From: Paludisphaera mucosa
GTDB lineage: Bacteria > Planctomycetota > Planctomycetia > Isosphaerales > Isosphaeraceae
Length of the DNA stretch: 64,000 nt
Direction of reading: 5' to 3'
NCBI RefSeq assembly: GCF_029589435.1
Contig: NZ_JARRAG010000002.1
Span: 4,464,001-4,528,000 of the forward strand
Shown here piece after piece: positions 24,541 through 33,640 of this stretch; positions within the stretch are counted from its first letter, which is position 1; the number at the start of each line of letters is the position of its first letter. The position numbers and the translations under genes are program-made. A model generated the notes under the pieces. That model had not been told where the DNA came from. It worked only from the letters and a program-made list of their open reading frames with translations, and ran no database searches.

Positions 24541-26898
24541 ATGCGTCAAGACATCGTTCGCTCGATCGGCCGATCCGGGAAGGCGGGATCCTCGCGGGGC
24601 CGCCGCGCGCGGGTGCTGGCCGCCGGCGTGATCGCCGCCCTGGGCTGGTCGGCCGCCGGCCCGGCCTGGGCGCAGGCCCCCGGCCCCGAGCTGTTCGCGA
24701 AGCAGCCCAAGACGCCCGAGGAGCTGTGGGGGGCGATCGACTACCTGTCGCGGACCGGCCAGGGCCGCCAGGCGGTCCCCTACCTGGAGACCTTCTCCAA
24801 GGCCCCGATCGACGACGCCGCCCTGCTGAAGCTCCGCGACCAGTTCGGCCCCGGCTCGTTCCTCCGCCTCGACGACGACCCGGCCACCAAGCCCTACGCC
24901 AAGCCCCTGACCGACAAGCTCGTCGCCGCCGCCCGCCGCCTCACCGCCGACCCCGAGCGGATCAAGTCGTACCTCCCCGCGCTCCTGCTCTCGAAGGAAG
25001 AGCAGGACTACGCCGTGGCGCGGCTCCGCGAGTCGGGCCCGTTCGCCGTGCCGGCGATCGTGGGCGAGCTTCGCAAGTACGGCCCGACGACCCCCGAGCG
25101 CGAGCGGCTGACCTACAACTCCGGCCGGCTCGACACCTCGTCGGTCCCCGCCTGGATCGCCGTCCTGGACGCCAGGGACCCGGCGCTGGCGGCCGACGCG
25201 GCCGCGATCCTCGGCGACCTGGGCGACCCCCGCGCCGTCCCCTTCCTGACCTTCCCCGCCGCCTCGGCCGACTCGGCCGCCCCGCTCAAGGCGGCGGCCG
25301 CCCTGGCGGTCGAGAAGCTCACCGGCACGCCGTTCGACGCCCAGCCCCGCTCGCCCGTGCAGACGCTCGACGACGCCGCCGAGGCCCTCGCCCGGCACCA
25401 GTACGAGCTGCCCAGCGAGCAGGTGCTCCTCTGGCAGTGGGACGACGCCAAGGGGGTCCCGGCCCCTTACCTGGCCCGCAAGGTCGACGTCGAGGGGATC
25501 TTCGGCGGCAAGCTCGCCGGCCAGGCCCTCTTGCTGGAGCCGAAGAACCGGCGGGCCCAGGTGGTCCGGCTGGGCTTCCTGCTGGAGCGGGCCGTCGACA
25601 AGGTCGGCTACGCGAACTTCCCGGCGAAGGACCAGGAGACGTACGCCGAGGTCCTGGCCGCCGGGCCCGAGGTCCTGGGCGACCTCCTGCGGGGCGCGAT
25701 CGCGACCCGCCGCGGCAACCTGGCCGCCGCCACGGCCGAGGCGCTGGGCAAGGTCGCCGACCCCAGCCTCCCCTCGCGGCAGGGCCATCCCCACCCGCTG
25801 GTCGAGGCCCTCTCGTCGCCCGGCCGCCGGCTCCAGCTCGCCGCCGCCAAGGCCATCGTCGACATCGACCCGACCCAGCCCTTCCCCGGGTCGAGCCGCG
25901 TCGTCCCCACCCTCGCCCGCTTCCTGCTCAACCAGGAGCGGCCCCGGGCCGTCGTCATCGACGGCAACCCGTCGCGAGGGGCCCAGGTCGCCGGCGCCCT
26001 GCGGGGCCTGGGCTACGAGGCCGACGCCGAGACGACCGGCGAGCGCGGCTTCCGGGCCGCGACCGAGTCGGCCGACGTCGAGCTGATCCTCACCGCCCAC
26101 GACAACGCCGCCGGCTCGTGGGACCTGCTCGACGTCCTCTCGATCCTCCGCAGCGACGCGCGGACGTCGAACCTGCCTCTGTTCGTCTACGGGCCCCAGG
26201 ACCTGGAAGTCCGCCGGCCCAACCTGCCGGTGGAGTACCCCGGCGTCAAGTTCATCGTCTACTCCAACGTCCCCGCCGACCTCGAACGCCAGCTCGGCGG
26301 CCGGCCCTCGCGGTTGAGCGCCGAGGAGCGGACGTCGCAGGCGAAGCAGGCCGCCGAGACCCTCGCCCGGATCTCGGCGCGCCCCCGCAGCCTGTTCGCC
26401 CCCGACCTCGACTCGGCCCGCGAGACCCTCTCGGGCGCGATCGGCCTGCACGGCGTCGAGCTGCCCGTCGCCGAGACCCTGGCCGACGTCCCGTCGCCCG
26501 CGGCCCAGCGCGCCCTGGCCGACGCCCTCCTCGACGCCTCCCGCGACCCCGCCCTGAGGCGCTCGGGGGCCCGCCAGCTCGCCCGCAGCATCCAGCGCTT
26601 CGGCCCCATGGTCGCCGCCGACCAGGAGGTCAAGCTCGACGCCGCCTACAAGTCCGAGGAGGACGCCGAGCTGCACACCGGCCTGGGCATGGTCCTGGGG
26701 GCGCTCCGCCGCTCCACCCGCGACGCCCAGACGCCCGCGAACGCCAACTTCGGCCCCGACCGCGGCCCGACGCCCGTGCCGGTCTCGGCCCCCGTGATCC
26801 TCGCCCCGGCCGGGACGATCGTCGCGCCGGCCGCCCCGGCCCCGGTCGTCGTCGAGCCGGTCGCGCCCCCGGCGACGGAGGTCCCTCCCCCCGGTTGA
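24541..26898 (+). CDS. Exported HEAT-repeat protein with a degenerate receiver-like domain
   Basis: A 785-aa protein. A long basic n-region precedes a signal peptide ending GPAWAQAP, so it should be exported. HEAT-like helical repeats follow (WIAVLDARDPALAADAAAIL, GDPRAVPFLTF and others). At about residues 470-585 a receiver-like domain appears: RAVVIDGNPSRGAQVAGALR, then VELILTAHDNAAGSW and LPLFVYGPQ. The phosphoacceptor Asp of real receivers is not found at the end of the third strand (LTAHD). The last 60 residues are Pro/Ala-rich. The gene is 54 bp upstream of a sigma-54 activator. A scaffold or sensor role is possible but nothing identifies it. Confidence 0.65.
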   Translation: MRQDIVRSIGRSGKAGSSRGRRARVLAAGVIAALGWSAAGPAWAQAPGPELFAKQPKTPEELWGAIDYLSRTGQGRQAVPYLETFSKAPIDDAALLKLRDQFGPGSFLRLDDDPATKPYAKPLTDKLVAAARRLTADPERIKSYLPALLLSKEEQDYAVARLRESGPFAVPAIVGELRKYGPTTPERERLTYNSGRLDTSSVPAWIAVLDARDPALAADAAAILGDLGDPRAVPFLTFPAASADSAAPLKAAAALAVEKLTGTPFDAQPRSPVQTLDDAAEALARHQYELPSEQVLLWQWDDAKGVPAPYLARKVDVEGIFGGKLAGQALLLEPKNRRAQVVRLGFLLERAVDKVGYANFPAKDQETYAEVLAAGPEVLGDLLRGAIATRRGNLAAATAEALGKVADPSLPSRQGHPHPLVEALSSPGRRLQLAAAKAIVDIDPTQPFPGSSRVVPTLARFLLNQERPRAVVIDGNPSRGAQVAGALRGLGYEADAETTGERGFRAATESADVELILTAHDNAAGSWDLLDVLSILRSDARTSNLPLFVYGPQDLEVRRPNLPVEYPGVKFIVYSNVPADLERQLGGRPSRLSAEERTSQAKQAAETLARISARPRSLFAPDLDSARETLSGAIGLHGVELPVAETLADVPSPAAQRALADALLDASRDPALRRSGARQLARSIQRFGPMVAADQEVKLDAAYKSEEDAELHTGLGMVLGALRRSTRDAQTPANANFGPDRGPTPVPVSAPVILAPAGTIVAPAAPAPVVVEPVAPPATEVPPPG

Positions 26899-26952
26899 GA
26901 CCCCGGACGCAGCCCGCACCAGGACGAAGCACCCCCAGGAATCCCGCGATTT

Positions 26953-28155
26953 ATGGCCATCGAGACCCGGCCGAGCTACGGACACCCGTTGAAACCCGCG
27001 TCCCGGGGGCCGGGCTCGGAGTCCGGCCTCGACCCCAACGCGCCGCTGCCCGGGGTCATCGGCGCGGGGCCGGCGATGCGCGAGGTCTACCGGACCACCC
27101 GCCAGGTCGCCCCGTCGCGGGCCTGCGTCCTGATCGTCGGCGAGACCGGCACCGGCAAGGAGCTGATCGCCCGCGCCATCCACGACCTGAGCCCCCGGTC
27201 GACCGGCCCCTACATCCGGGTCAACTGCGGCGCCCTGACCGAGAGCCTGCTGGAGAGCGAGCTGTTCGGCCACGTGAAGGGCTCGTTCACCGGCGCGGTC
27301 GACAACCGCACCGGCCGGTTCGAGGCGGCCCACACCGGCAGCATCTTCCTCGACGAGGTCAACAGCACCTCGCCTAAGCTCCAGGTGAAGCTCCTGCGCG
27401 TCCTGCAGGAAGGGGAGTTCGAGCGGGTCGGCGACAACAACACCAAGAAAGTCGACACCCGGATCGTCGCCGCCACCAACCGCGACCTGCTGGACGAGAT
27501 CGACGTCGGCCGGTTCCGCGAGGACTTGTACTACCGCCTCAACGTCGTGCCGATCTACCTGCCCCCCCTGCGCGAGCGGCGGGACGACGTCGAGCTGCTG
27601 GTCAACTTCTTCCTCAAGCGGTACGCCGAGCAGAACAAGCGCGACATGCGACGCGTCCACCCCGAGGCCATGCGGCGGCTCCGCGAGCACGACTGGCCGG
27701 GGAACGTCCGCGAGCTGCAGAACTACGTCGAGCGCGCCGTGATCCTGGGCGACGGGGCCGAGCTGACGGTCGAGCACCTGCCGCCGCAGCTCCGGGGCGA
27801 GACCACCCCCCGGCCGATCCGCCACCGCGGGACGTCGAGCGCCGACTTCACCGTGCTGACCTCCGAGCTGGTCCGCCAGGGCATCCGCGCCGCCGGGCCC
27901 AACGCCAACGACCTGCACGACCGGGTCGTCGGCCAGGTCGAGCGCGAGCTGATCCAGCAGGTCCTGCAGACGTGCGACCGGGTCCAGATCAAGGCGGCGG
28001 CCCGGCTGGGCATCAACCGCAACACGCTCCACAAGAAGCTCTCGGAATACCGCATCGACGAGAACGCGCCCGCCGCCGGCCCCCCCAACGGCGACGGCGA
28101 GGACGGCCACGACGGCGGACGGACCGGCGACGCCCCCCACCCCTACGACGAGTGA
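26953..28155 (+). CDS. Sigma-54-dependent transcriptional activator without a receiver domain
   Basis: A 400-aa AAA+ activator. It has a short N-terminus and no receiver; Walker A GETGTGKE (residues 63-70), [15 protein letters not shown] with loop 1 GSFTGA (110-115) instead of the usual [47 protein letters not shown] and the closing [21 protein letters not shown] Fis-type helix-turn-helix follows at about 340-375 ([20 protein letters not shown]). It would bind an upstream site and open sigma-54 promoters. The disordered tail is Gly/Asp-rich. Regulation must come from another protein, possibly the receiver-like neighbour. Its start is preceded by a weak ribosome site. Confidence 0.93.
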   Translation: MAIETRPSYGHPLKPASRGPGSESGLDPNAPLPGVIGAGPAMREVYRTTRQVAPSRACVLIVGETGTGKELIARAIHDLSPRSTGPYIRVNCGALTESLLESELFGHVKGSFTGAVDNRTGRFEAAHTGSIFLDEVNSTSPKLQVKLLRVLQEGEFERVGDNNTKKVDTRIVAATNRDLLDEIDVGRFREDLYYRLNVVPIYLPPLRERRDDVELLVNFFLKRYAEQNKRDMRRVHPEAMRRLREHDWPGNVRELQNYVERAVILGDGAELTVEHLPPQLRGETTPRPIRHRGTSSADFTVLTSELVRQGIRAAGPNANDLHDRVVGQVERELIQQVLQTCDRVQIKAAARLGINRNTLHKKLSEYRIDENAPAAGPPNGDGEDGHDGGRTGDAPHPYDE

Positions 28156-28163
28156 GCGACCCC

Positions 28164-29153
28164 ATGCGGAAAGCGGCCATCACTCCCTCCGGGCCGGACG
28201 GGGCGGCGCCGACCCCCGGCGCGCGGAATTCCAGCGAATCTCCTGCCGGCCCCCTCGACCGCGACCGTTTGTACCCGGGCGACTGCCTGGACCTGTTGCC
28301 CCGGATCGACACCGGCTCGGTCGACCTGATTTTCGCCGACCCCCCCTTCAACATCGGCTATGATTACGACGTCTACGACGACGCCCGCGACAACGACGCC
28401 TACCTCGACTGGACGAGGCGTTGGGGCCGCGAGGTCGTTCGTGCGCTCAAGCCCGACGGGACGTTCTGGCTCGCGATCGGCGACGAATACGCCGCCGAGA
28501 TGAAGGTGATCTTTCATCGCGAGCTGGGGCTGACCATGCGGAGCTGGGTGGTTTGGTACTATACGTTTGGGGTCCACTGTCGACGTAAATTCGCTCGCAG
28601 CCACGCCCACTTGTTCTACTTCTTGAAGGACCCCAAACGTTTCACCTTCAACGACGAGGACGTCCGCGTCCCGTCGGCCCGTCAGCTCGTCTACGCCGAC
28701 GCCCGCGCCAACCCCAAGGGCCGGCTCCCCGACGACACCTGGATCCTCCGCCCCCAGGACATGACCACGGGCTTCGACCCGATGGAGGACACCTGGTACG
28801 TCCCCCGCGTCTGCGGGACGTTCAAGGAGCGCGCCGGCTGGCACGGCTGCCAGATGCCCGAACAGCTTTTGGGCCGGATCGTCCGGGCCTGCTCGAACCC
28901 CGGCGAGACCGTGCTCGACCCCTTCGCCGGCAGCGGCACGACCCTGACCGTCGCCAAGAAGCTCGACCGCCGGTTCCTCGGCTTCGAGCTGTCCCCGGAC
29001 TACGCCTCGGCCGTCGAGAGACGCCTCGCCGCCGCGCACGTCGGCCAGCCCCTGGAAGGGGGGCCCGAGCCCCTCGCCGGGGGCCGAAAGACCCCCACCG
29101 AGCCACCGGCCCGCAGGAAGCGGGCCCCCGCGCCCAAGCGCGCGGGGGCCTGA
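28164..29153 (+). CDS. Orphan beta-type DNA (N4/N6) methyltransferase
   Basis: A 329-aa S-adenosylmethionine-dependent enzyme. Catalytic motif IV is [11 protein letters not shown] (residues 59-69) and the AdoMet motif [16 protein letters not shown] comes later, an order typical of the beta class. [20 protein letters not shown] precedes it. It methylates adenine N6 or cytosine N4; the recognition site cannot be read from the sequence. There is no restriction endonuclease beside it, so it is an orphan, perhaps regulatory. The ATG at 28164 follows the activator stop by 8 bp, so they are probably co-transcribed. The tail is Lys/Arg/Pro-rich and its coding end overlaps a GC hairpin. Confidence 0.9.
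   Translation: MRKAAITPSGPDGAAPTPGARNSSESPAGPLDRDRLYPGDCLDLLPRIDTGSVDLIFADPPFNIGYDYDVYDDARDNDAYLDWTRRWGREVVRALKPDGTFWLAIGDEYAAEMKVIFHRELGLTMRSWVVWYYTFGVHCRRKFARSHAHLFYFLKDPKRFTFNDEDVRVPSARQLVYADARANPKGRLPDDTWILRPQDMTTGFDPMEDTWYVPRVCGTFKERAGWHGCQMPEQLLGRIVRACSNPGETVLDPFAGSGTTLTVAKKLDRRFLGFELSPDYASAVERRLAAAHVGQPLEGGPEPLAGGRKTPTEPPARRKRAPAPKRAGA
29123..29150. terminator. GC-rich hairpin at the end of the methyltransferase gene
   Basis: GGCCCCCGCGC-type arms (29123-29133 with 29140-29150) form an 11-bp perfect stem with a 6-nt loop. It overlaps the last codons of the methyltransferase gene, in front of the convergent phasin-like gene. No T-tract. Confidence 0.4.
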
Positions 29154-29167
29154 ATCGACTGGGAAAG

Positions 29168-29491
29168 TCAGCCGGCGTGCGTGGCGGACTCGTCGTGCCG
29201 CTTGAGTTCCGCCTCCAGCTCGGCGACCCGCGCCTGGAGCTTGGTCAGCTCGTCCTTGGGGGCGAGGTTCAGGCCGTCGACGGCCTTCTTGACGAGGGCG
29301 TTCACCCGGGTCTCGAACTCGCCGCGGGCGTTCTCCGACTGCTTCATGAGGTTGTCGACGAACTCCCGGCCCTCGCTCTCGCCGAGCTTGGCCTGGTCGG
29401 CCAGGTCGCGGCCCAGCTCCTCCACCTTGTCCTTGGTCATCACGGCGAGGCCCACGCCCGTCAACAGCGTCTTCTTGATGAGGTCGATCAT
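29168..29491 (-). CDS. Phasin-like coiled-coil protein
   Basis: A 107-aa protein, MIDLIKKTLLTGVGLAVMTK, then KVEELGRDLADQAKLG, FVDNLMKQSENARGEFETRV and a C-terminal coiled coil (LTKLQARVAELEAELKR). It resembles phasin/polyhydroxyalkanoate-granule-associated or PhaI-like proteins, which coat storage granules or act as small accessory proteins. No PHA synthase is nearby, so that role is a guess. The ATG at 29491 has a clear AAGGG ribosome site about 9 nt upstream; a GTG at 29500 is weaker. It faces the methyltransferase gene (convergent) and is divergent from the esterase. Confidence 0.7.
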   Translation of the reverse strand: MIDLIKKTLLTGVGLAVMTKDKVEELGRDLADQAKLGESEGREFVDNLMKQSENARGEFETRVNALVKKAVDGLNLAPKDELTKLQARVAELEAELKRHDESATHAG

Positions 29492-29659
29492 CGCTGGCAC
29501 CCTTCGCGTCAGAGGAATGGGGCCGACGGCCCCCCCGTATTATACGCCGGGAGGATGACCCCTCGTCAGTCGCCGCCGACGGCGCGGCGGTCGGTGCGAT
29601 ACTCGAAACGGCGTCCGGGGTTGGATCCGAGGGACGACTTCGCTACCAGAGAGGCCGGG

Positions 29660-30508
29660 ATGAGGACGAGCGTGGGGCGGTTGCTGGGGGCGTTGGGACT
29701 GGTCCTGGGGCTGGTCGCAGGCGCGGCGGCCGGTGAGGAGCCGGCGACCAAGGAGTTCGTCTACAAGACGGCGCCGCAGGGGCCGCTCAAGGTGGTGGTG
29801 ACCTACCCGCCGGGCTGGAAGGCGACGGACGCGCGGCCGGGAATCGTCTTCTTCTTCGGCGGCGGCTGGACGAACGGCGACGTGAAGCAGTTCGCCGAGC
29901 AGGCCGAGCACCTGGCCCGCCGGGGGATGGTGGCGGCGCGGGCCGACTACCGGGTGAAGTCGCGGCAGGGCGTGACGCCCGCGGCGGGCGTCGAGGACGC
30001 CAAGAGCGCCGTCAGGTGGCTCCGGGCCCACGCCCGGGAGCAGGGGGTGGACCCCGACCGGATCGCCGCCGCCGGGGGCTCGGCCGGCGGGCACCTCGCC
30101 GCCTGCACCGCCCTGACGCCGGGCCTGGACGCGGCGGGCGAGGACCTCGCCGTCTCCTCGAGGCCGAACGCGCTGGTGCTGTTCAACCCCGTCCTGCGGT
30201 TCACGGGGGCCCCCGAGCTGATGCGTCGGATCGGCGACGACGCCGCGCTGGGGGAGGCGATCTCGCCCAGCCGCCACGTCGGCAAGGACGCGCCCCCGGC
30301 CCTGATCCTCTTCGGCACGGCCGACCGCCTCGCCCCGATGGGGGACGAGTACGTCGCCAGGGCCAGGGCCGCCGGCGCGCGGGCCGAGCTGTTCACGGCC
30401 GAGGGGGCGGGCCACGGTTTCTTCAACCGGCCCCCCTGGAAGGTGCGGACCACGGACCGGATGGACGAGTTCCTGACCTCCCTCGGCTACCTGCCCAGGC
30501 CCGACTGA
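29660..30508 (+). CDS. Secreted alpha/beta-hydrolase (esterase/BD-FAE-like)
   Basis: A 282-aa hydrolase with a signal peptide ending LVAGAAAGEE. The oxyanion segment is PGIVFFFGGGWTNGD (HGGG-like), the nucleophile elbow AAGGSAGGHLAA carries the Ser, the Asp lies in LILFGTADRLAP and the His in EGAGHGFFNRPPW. These are the marks of the BD-FAE/acetylesterase group that removes acyl groups from polysaccharides or other esters. Planctomycetes often carry them for algal or plant polymers. The ATG at 29660 gives the signal peptide. The CcsA-like gene begins about 90 bp later. Confidence 0.88.
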   Translation: MRTSVGRLLGALGLVLGLVAGAAAGEEPATKEFVYKTAPQGPLKVVVTYPPGWKATDARPGIVFFFGGGWTNGDVKQFAEQAEHLARRGMVAARADYRVKSRQGVTPAAGVEDAKSAVRWLRAHAREQGVDPDRIAAAGGSAGGHLAACTALTPGLDAAGEDLAVSSRPNALVLFNPVLRFTGAPELMRRIGDDAALGEAISPSRHVGKDAPPALILFGTADRLAPMGDEYVARARAAGARAELFTAEGAGHGFFNRPPWKVRTTDRMDEFLTSLGYLPRPD

Positions 30509-30601
30509 CGCCCGACGTGCCTGGGATTCGGCCGGCGATTCCCCTAGAATGGAGCCACGCGCCCGGCGGCGGGGGCGAGAGGCGTCGAGGGTGGCAAGGG
30601 A

Positions 30602-31480
30602 ATGGATCGGCTCAAGATCCTCTGTTTCGCCGGGACGTACGGGCTGGCGCTGGCCGTCGAGCTGGCGAGGGTCTTCGTGCGCGGCGGCGGGGCGTTCCGG
30701 TGGCACCTGGGGGTCGGCCTGACCTTCCTGGGCTGGTGCGTGCAGACGATCTACCTGGCGAACATCGCCTGGAAGGACCAGACGCTCCTGCCGGTGACCT
30801 CGGCGTTCGAGTCGGTGATGGTGCTGTCGTGGGTGGTGGCCCTGATCGGGCTCTACCTGATGATCCAGTGGCCCCGGAACGTGGCCGTGGGGTTCTTCAC
30901 GCTCCCCCTGGTCCTGGGCCTGATCCTGGGCGCGGCCTGGTTCGTGCCGCGGTCGGAAGGGCGGGAGTGGGAGGGGGCGACGGCCTTCTGGGGGACGATC
31001 CACGGCGTCTTCCTGCTGGCGGGGGCCGTCTGCGCCTCGCTGGCGTTCGCGGCCGGGCTGATGTACCTGGCCCAGATGCGGCGGCTGAAGTCCAAGCCGG
31101 CGCACCGGTTCGGCTTCTCGCTGCCGAGCCTGGAGCAGTCCGAGCGGGTGAACCGCGGCGCGGTGGTGGCGGCCTTCCCGCTGCTGACGGCCGGGCTCCT
31201 GATCGGGGCCCTGCTCAGCGCGGTGGAGTTGCGGAAGGGGGGCGTCGAGGCCTCGTCGGGCGTCCCCTGGTACGACCCCAAGGTCCTGAGCGCGGCGGGG
31301 ATGTGGCTGGTGTTCGCGGTGCTCCTGCACGCCCGGTTCCGGCCGTCGATGCGGGGGCGGACGGTGATGATGCTGACGATCGCCGCGTTCGCCTTCCTGG
31401 TCTTCACCTGGGTCGGCGTCGAGGCCCTGCGGCTGCCGACGGCCCACGGCGCGCCCCGGACGGCGGGGAGGCTGCCGTGA
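30602..31480 (+). CDS. CcsA/HemX-like membrane protein upstream of hemA
   Basis: A 292-aa protein with about eight transmembrane helices (WHLGVGLTFLGWCVQTIYL, WVVALIGLYLMIQW, TLPLVLGLILGAAW and others). The layout matches the cytochrome c biogenesis CcsA/HemX family. The WWD-like haem-handling motif of true CcsA is not obvious, and HemX proteins, typically next to hemA, are the better match. It has been linked to regulating HemA abundance or to haem export in other bacteria. The stop overlaps the hemA GTG start by four bases (GTGA), so the two are translationally coupled. This positional link supports the HemX view. Confidence 0.85.
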   Translation: MDRLKILCFAGTYGLALAVELARVFVRGGGAFRWHLGVGLTFLGWCVQTIYLANIAWKDQTLLPVTSAFESVMVLSWVVALIGLYLMIQWPRNVAVGFFTLPLVLGLILGAAWFVPRSEGREWEGATAFWGTIHGVFLLAGAVCASLAFAAGLMYLAQMRRLKSKPAHRFGFSLPSLEQSERVNRGAVVAAFPLLTAGLLIGALLSAVELRKGGVEASSGVPWYDPKVLSAAGMWLVFAVLLHARFRPSMRGRTVMMLTIAAFAFLVFTWVGVEALRLPTAHGAPRTAGRLP

Positions 31481-32787
31481 GGCTGCTGGCCCTCGGGGTC
31501 GACCACCGCTCCGCCCCCGCGACGGTCCGCGAGGCCCTGGCCTTCGGCGACGACCGCCTCGCCGAGGGGCTGGAAGCCCTCCAGGGGGCCTTCCCCGGCA
31601 ACGAGTTCGTGGTCCTCTCGACCTGCAACCGGGTGGAGGTCTACGCCGCCGGCCCGGCCGACGCCGCGCCCGGGGTCGACGCCCTCTCGGCCTTCCTGTC
31701 CGACTTCCACGCCCTCCGCCCCGAGACGTTCGCCGGCCACCTGGTCGGCTACCACGACGAGGCGGTGGTCGGCCACCTGTTCCGGGTCGCGGCCAGCCTG
31801 GAGAGCCTCGTCCTGGGCGAGGGCCAGATCCTGGGCCAGGTCCGCGAGGCGTACCGCTCGGCCGTCGACCGCAAGGCCGCCGGGCCGATCTTCCACGCGG
31901 TCTTCCAGAACGCCCTGCGCGTCGGCAAGCTCGTCCGCGAGAAGACCGGCATGGACCAGGGGAAGCTCTCCGTCGCCAGCGTCGCCGTCGACCTCGCCCG
32001 CGAGGTCTTCGACACCTTCACCGACAAGGCCGTCCTGGTGATCGGCGCGGGCAAGATGGCGGACCTGACCCTCCAGCACCTCAAGGCCCTGAACCCCGGC
32101 CGGATCCTGATCGTCAACCGCAACCCCGACCGCGCCCGGGAGGTCGCCGAGCGCTGGCGGGGCCAGGCCGTCGCCTTCGATCGCCTGGGCCAGGCCCTGA
32201 TCGACGCCGACCTCGTCATCAGCACCACCGCCGCCGCCGAGCCCATCGTCTCGCTGGAGCAGTACGTCCGGGTCCAGCGGGCCCGCCGCAACCGGCTCTC
32301 GCTGATCCTCGACATCGCCATCCCCCGCGACTTCGACCCCCGCATCGGCGAGCTGGACCAGGTGACGCTCTACCACGTCGACGACCTGCGGGCCCAGGCC
32401 GAGCAGAACCTCTCGCGGCGCCGCAAGGGGGTCGACCCCGCGCTCCTGATCATCGAGCGCGAGACCGCCGCCTGCTACGCGGCCGTCCGCCGGCAGCAGG
32501 ACGCCGGCGCGCTCCTGCGGCAGCTCGGCGACCGGGCCGACCAGATCCGCCTGCGGGAGCTGGAGCACCTGTTCCACAACCTGCCCGCGCTCTCCGACGC
32601 CGACCGCGAGGCCATCGCCCACATGGCCGCCCGGCTCCAGAACCAGTTCCTCCACCACCCCCGCGCCGCCGTCCGCTCCGCCGCCGCCGAGCCCGCCGCC
32701 GCGCCCGACGCCCCCCACCCCATCCTCACCGCCGTCCGCCACCTCTTCGGCCTCGCCGACGCCCCCGCCCGCAACGGCCTCAAGTAG
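31477..32787 (+). CDS. hemA: Glutamyl-tRNA reductase
   Basis: A 436-aa enzyme that reduces glutamyl-tRNA to glutamate-1-semialdehyde with NADPH, the first committed step of C5 haem synthesis. The catalytic Cys50 is in VVLSTCNRVEVYAAG; LFRVAASLESLVLGEGQILG and VLVIGAGKMADLTLQHLK (NADPH site) are conserved. RVQRARRNRLSLILDIAIPR precedes the helical dimerisation region, and the C-terminus carries a Pro/Ala-rich extension. The GTG at 31477 is the start, coupled to the HemX-like gene; it lies in a frame that also stays open far upstream, but no family-like sequence is there. hemB, C and D are not within the window. Confidence 0.96.
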   Translation: MRLLALGVDHRSAPATVREALAFGDDRLAEGLEALQGAFPGNEFVVLSTCNRVEVYAAGPADAAPGVDALSAFLSDFHALRPETFAGHLVGYHDEAVVGHLFRVAASLESLVLGEGQILGQVREAYRSAVDRKAAGPIFHAVFQNALRVGKLVREKTGMDQGKLSVASVAVDLAREVFDTFTDKAVLVIGAGKMADLTLQHLKALNPGRILIVNRNPDRAREVAERWRGQAVAFDRLGQALIDADLVISTTAAAEPIVSLEQYVRVQRARRNRLSLILDIAIPRDFDPRIGELDQVTLYHVDDLRAQAEQNLSRRRKGVDPALLIIERETAACYAAVRRQQDAGALLRQLGDRADQIRLRELEHLFHNLPALSDADREAIAHMAARLQNQFLHHPRAAVRSAAAEPAAAPDAPHPILTAVRHLFGLADAPARNGLK

Positions 32788-33032
32788 GCCGGGCGAACCA
32801 ACCCGCCGGATCGGCTTCGATCTGGGTTCGTCTGATCCCGCGGCCTCGGACGTCGTTCGATATAAATCCTTGTTCGGCAATATTTTGAGACCCAAATCGT
32901 CCCCCGCCGATTGGGTTCGGTCGTCGAAATCCGCATGGATTTCCGCTCCGACTTCCGGCCTCTCTGATATCCTGCGCAGGGGACGGCGGCCACCGGCTCG
33001 ACGGTCTGCGGTGCGATGAGGGGAGCCCGAAC

Positions 33033-33398
33033 GTGCAAGCCATCGGGGCCGTCGCGATCCTGGGGGCGGTCGAGGTCTTCTGGATCCTCTCGTTCCGGAA
33101 GCGCCGCGCCATCTGGCGGCGGGTCCGCCGCCTGGCCGAGGAGCGACAGGGCGGCATGGTCCCGCTCGACATCCGGACCCTCGTCGCGATCCACGAGCCG
33201 CAACGATCCGTCCCCGACGAACTCTGGTTCGACGCCTTCCTGGCGTACCACCTCCCGGCCGCCGCCGTGGTGCGACTCGCCCGGGGCCGTTTCCACGTCC
33301 TCGACGACGGGGGATGGAAGCCGTTCGCGATGATCGTCGTCCTCACCCTCGCGTCCTATTCGGCCCTGGCCGCCCGGCTCCTCGCCCCGAGACCTTGA
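33033..33398 (+). CDS. Hypothetical small membrane protein
   Basis: A 121-aa protein with a hydrophobic N-terminal helix (AIGAVAILGAVEVFWIL) and a C-terminal one (FAMIVVLTLASYSALAARLL), with a basic, soluble middle. No domain is recognised. The GTG start follows a GAGGGGAG ribosome site. Codon positions are strongly GC-biased, as in real genes. It stands alone in a 245-bp upstream gap that is AT-rich. Confidence 0.5.
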   Translation: MQAIGAVAILGAVEVFWILSFRKRRAIWRRVRRLAEERQGGMVPLDIRTLVAIHEPQRSVPDELWFDAFLAYHLPAAAVVRLARGRFHVLDDGGWKPFAMIVVLTLASYSALAARLLAPRP

Positions 33399-33640
33399 TC
33401 CGACGCCGGAGCCGTCGCCCCCGGACCTGCCGACGAGACTTCGGTCGACGCCCGAGCGGCAAATCGGCGAAGGCCCGGCGCTCGCCGCCGTAGAGACTGT
33501 GGGCCACGATCGCGCGATTCCGACGGGCGGGGCGTTTCCGTTTCGACGAAAGATGGCTTATCCTGACCGAGAGCCCGGACGGGTCGAGCCGACGAGTCGC
33601 GGCCGGCGGAGGCCGAGGGCGCATCGGACGGGGGTTCGAG

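Noticed and set aside
24520-28140. Very long leftward frame of 1206 codons opposite the HEAT and activator genes
   Set aside because: It lacks known motifs, is Gly/Arg-rich, and is a shadow of real genes on the other strand at high GC.
30016-31476. N-terminal extension of hemA over 480 codons
   Set aside because: The upstream part is antisense-like or out of frame over the esterase and HemX-like genes; HemA begins at GTG 31477 with the family start.
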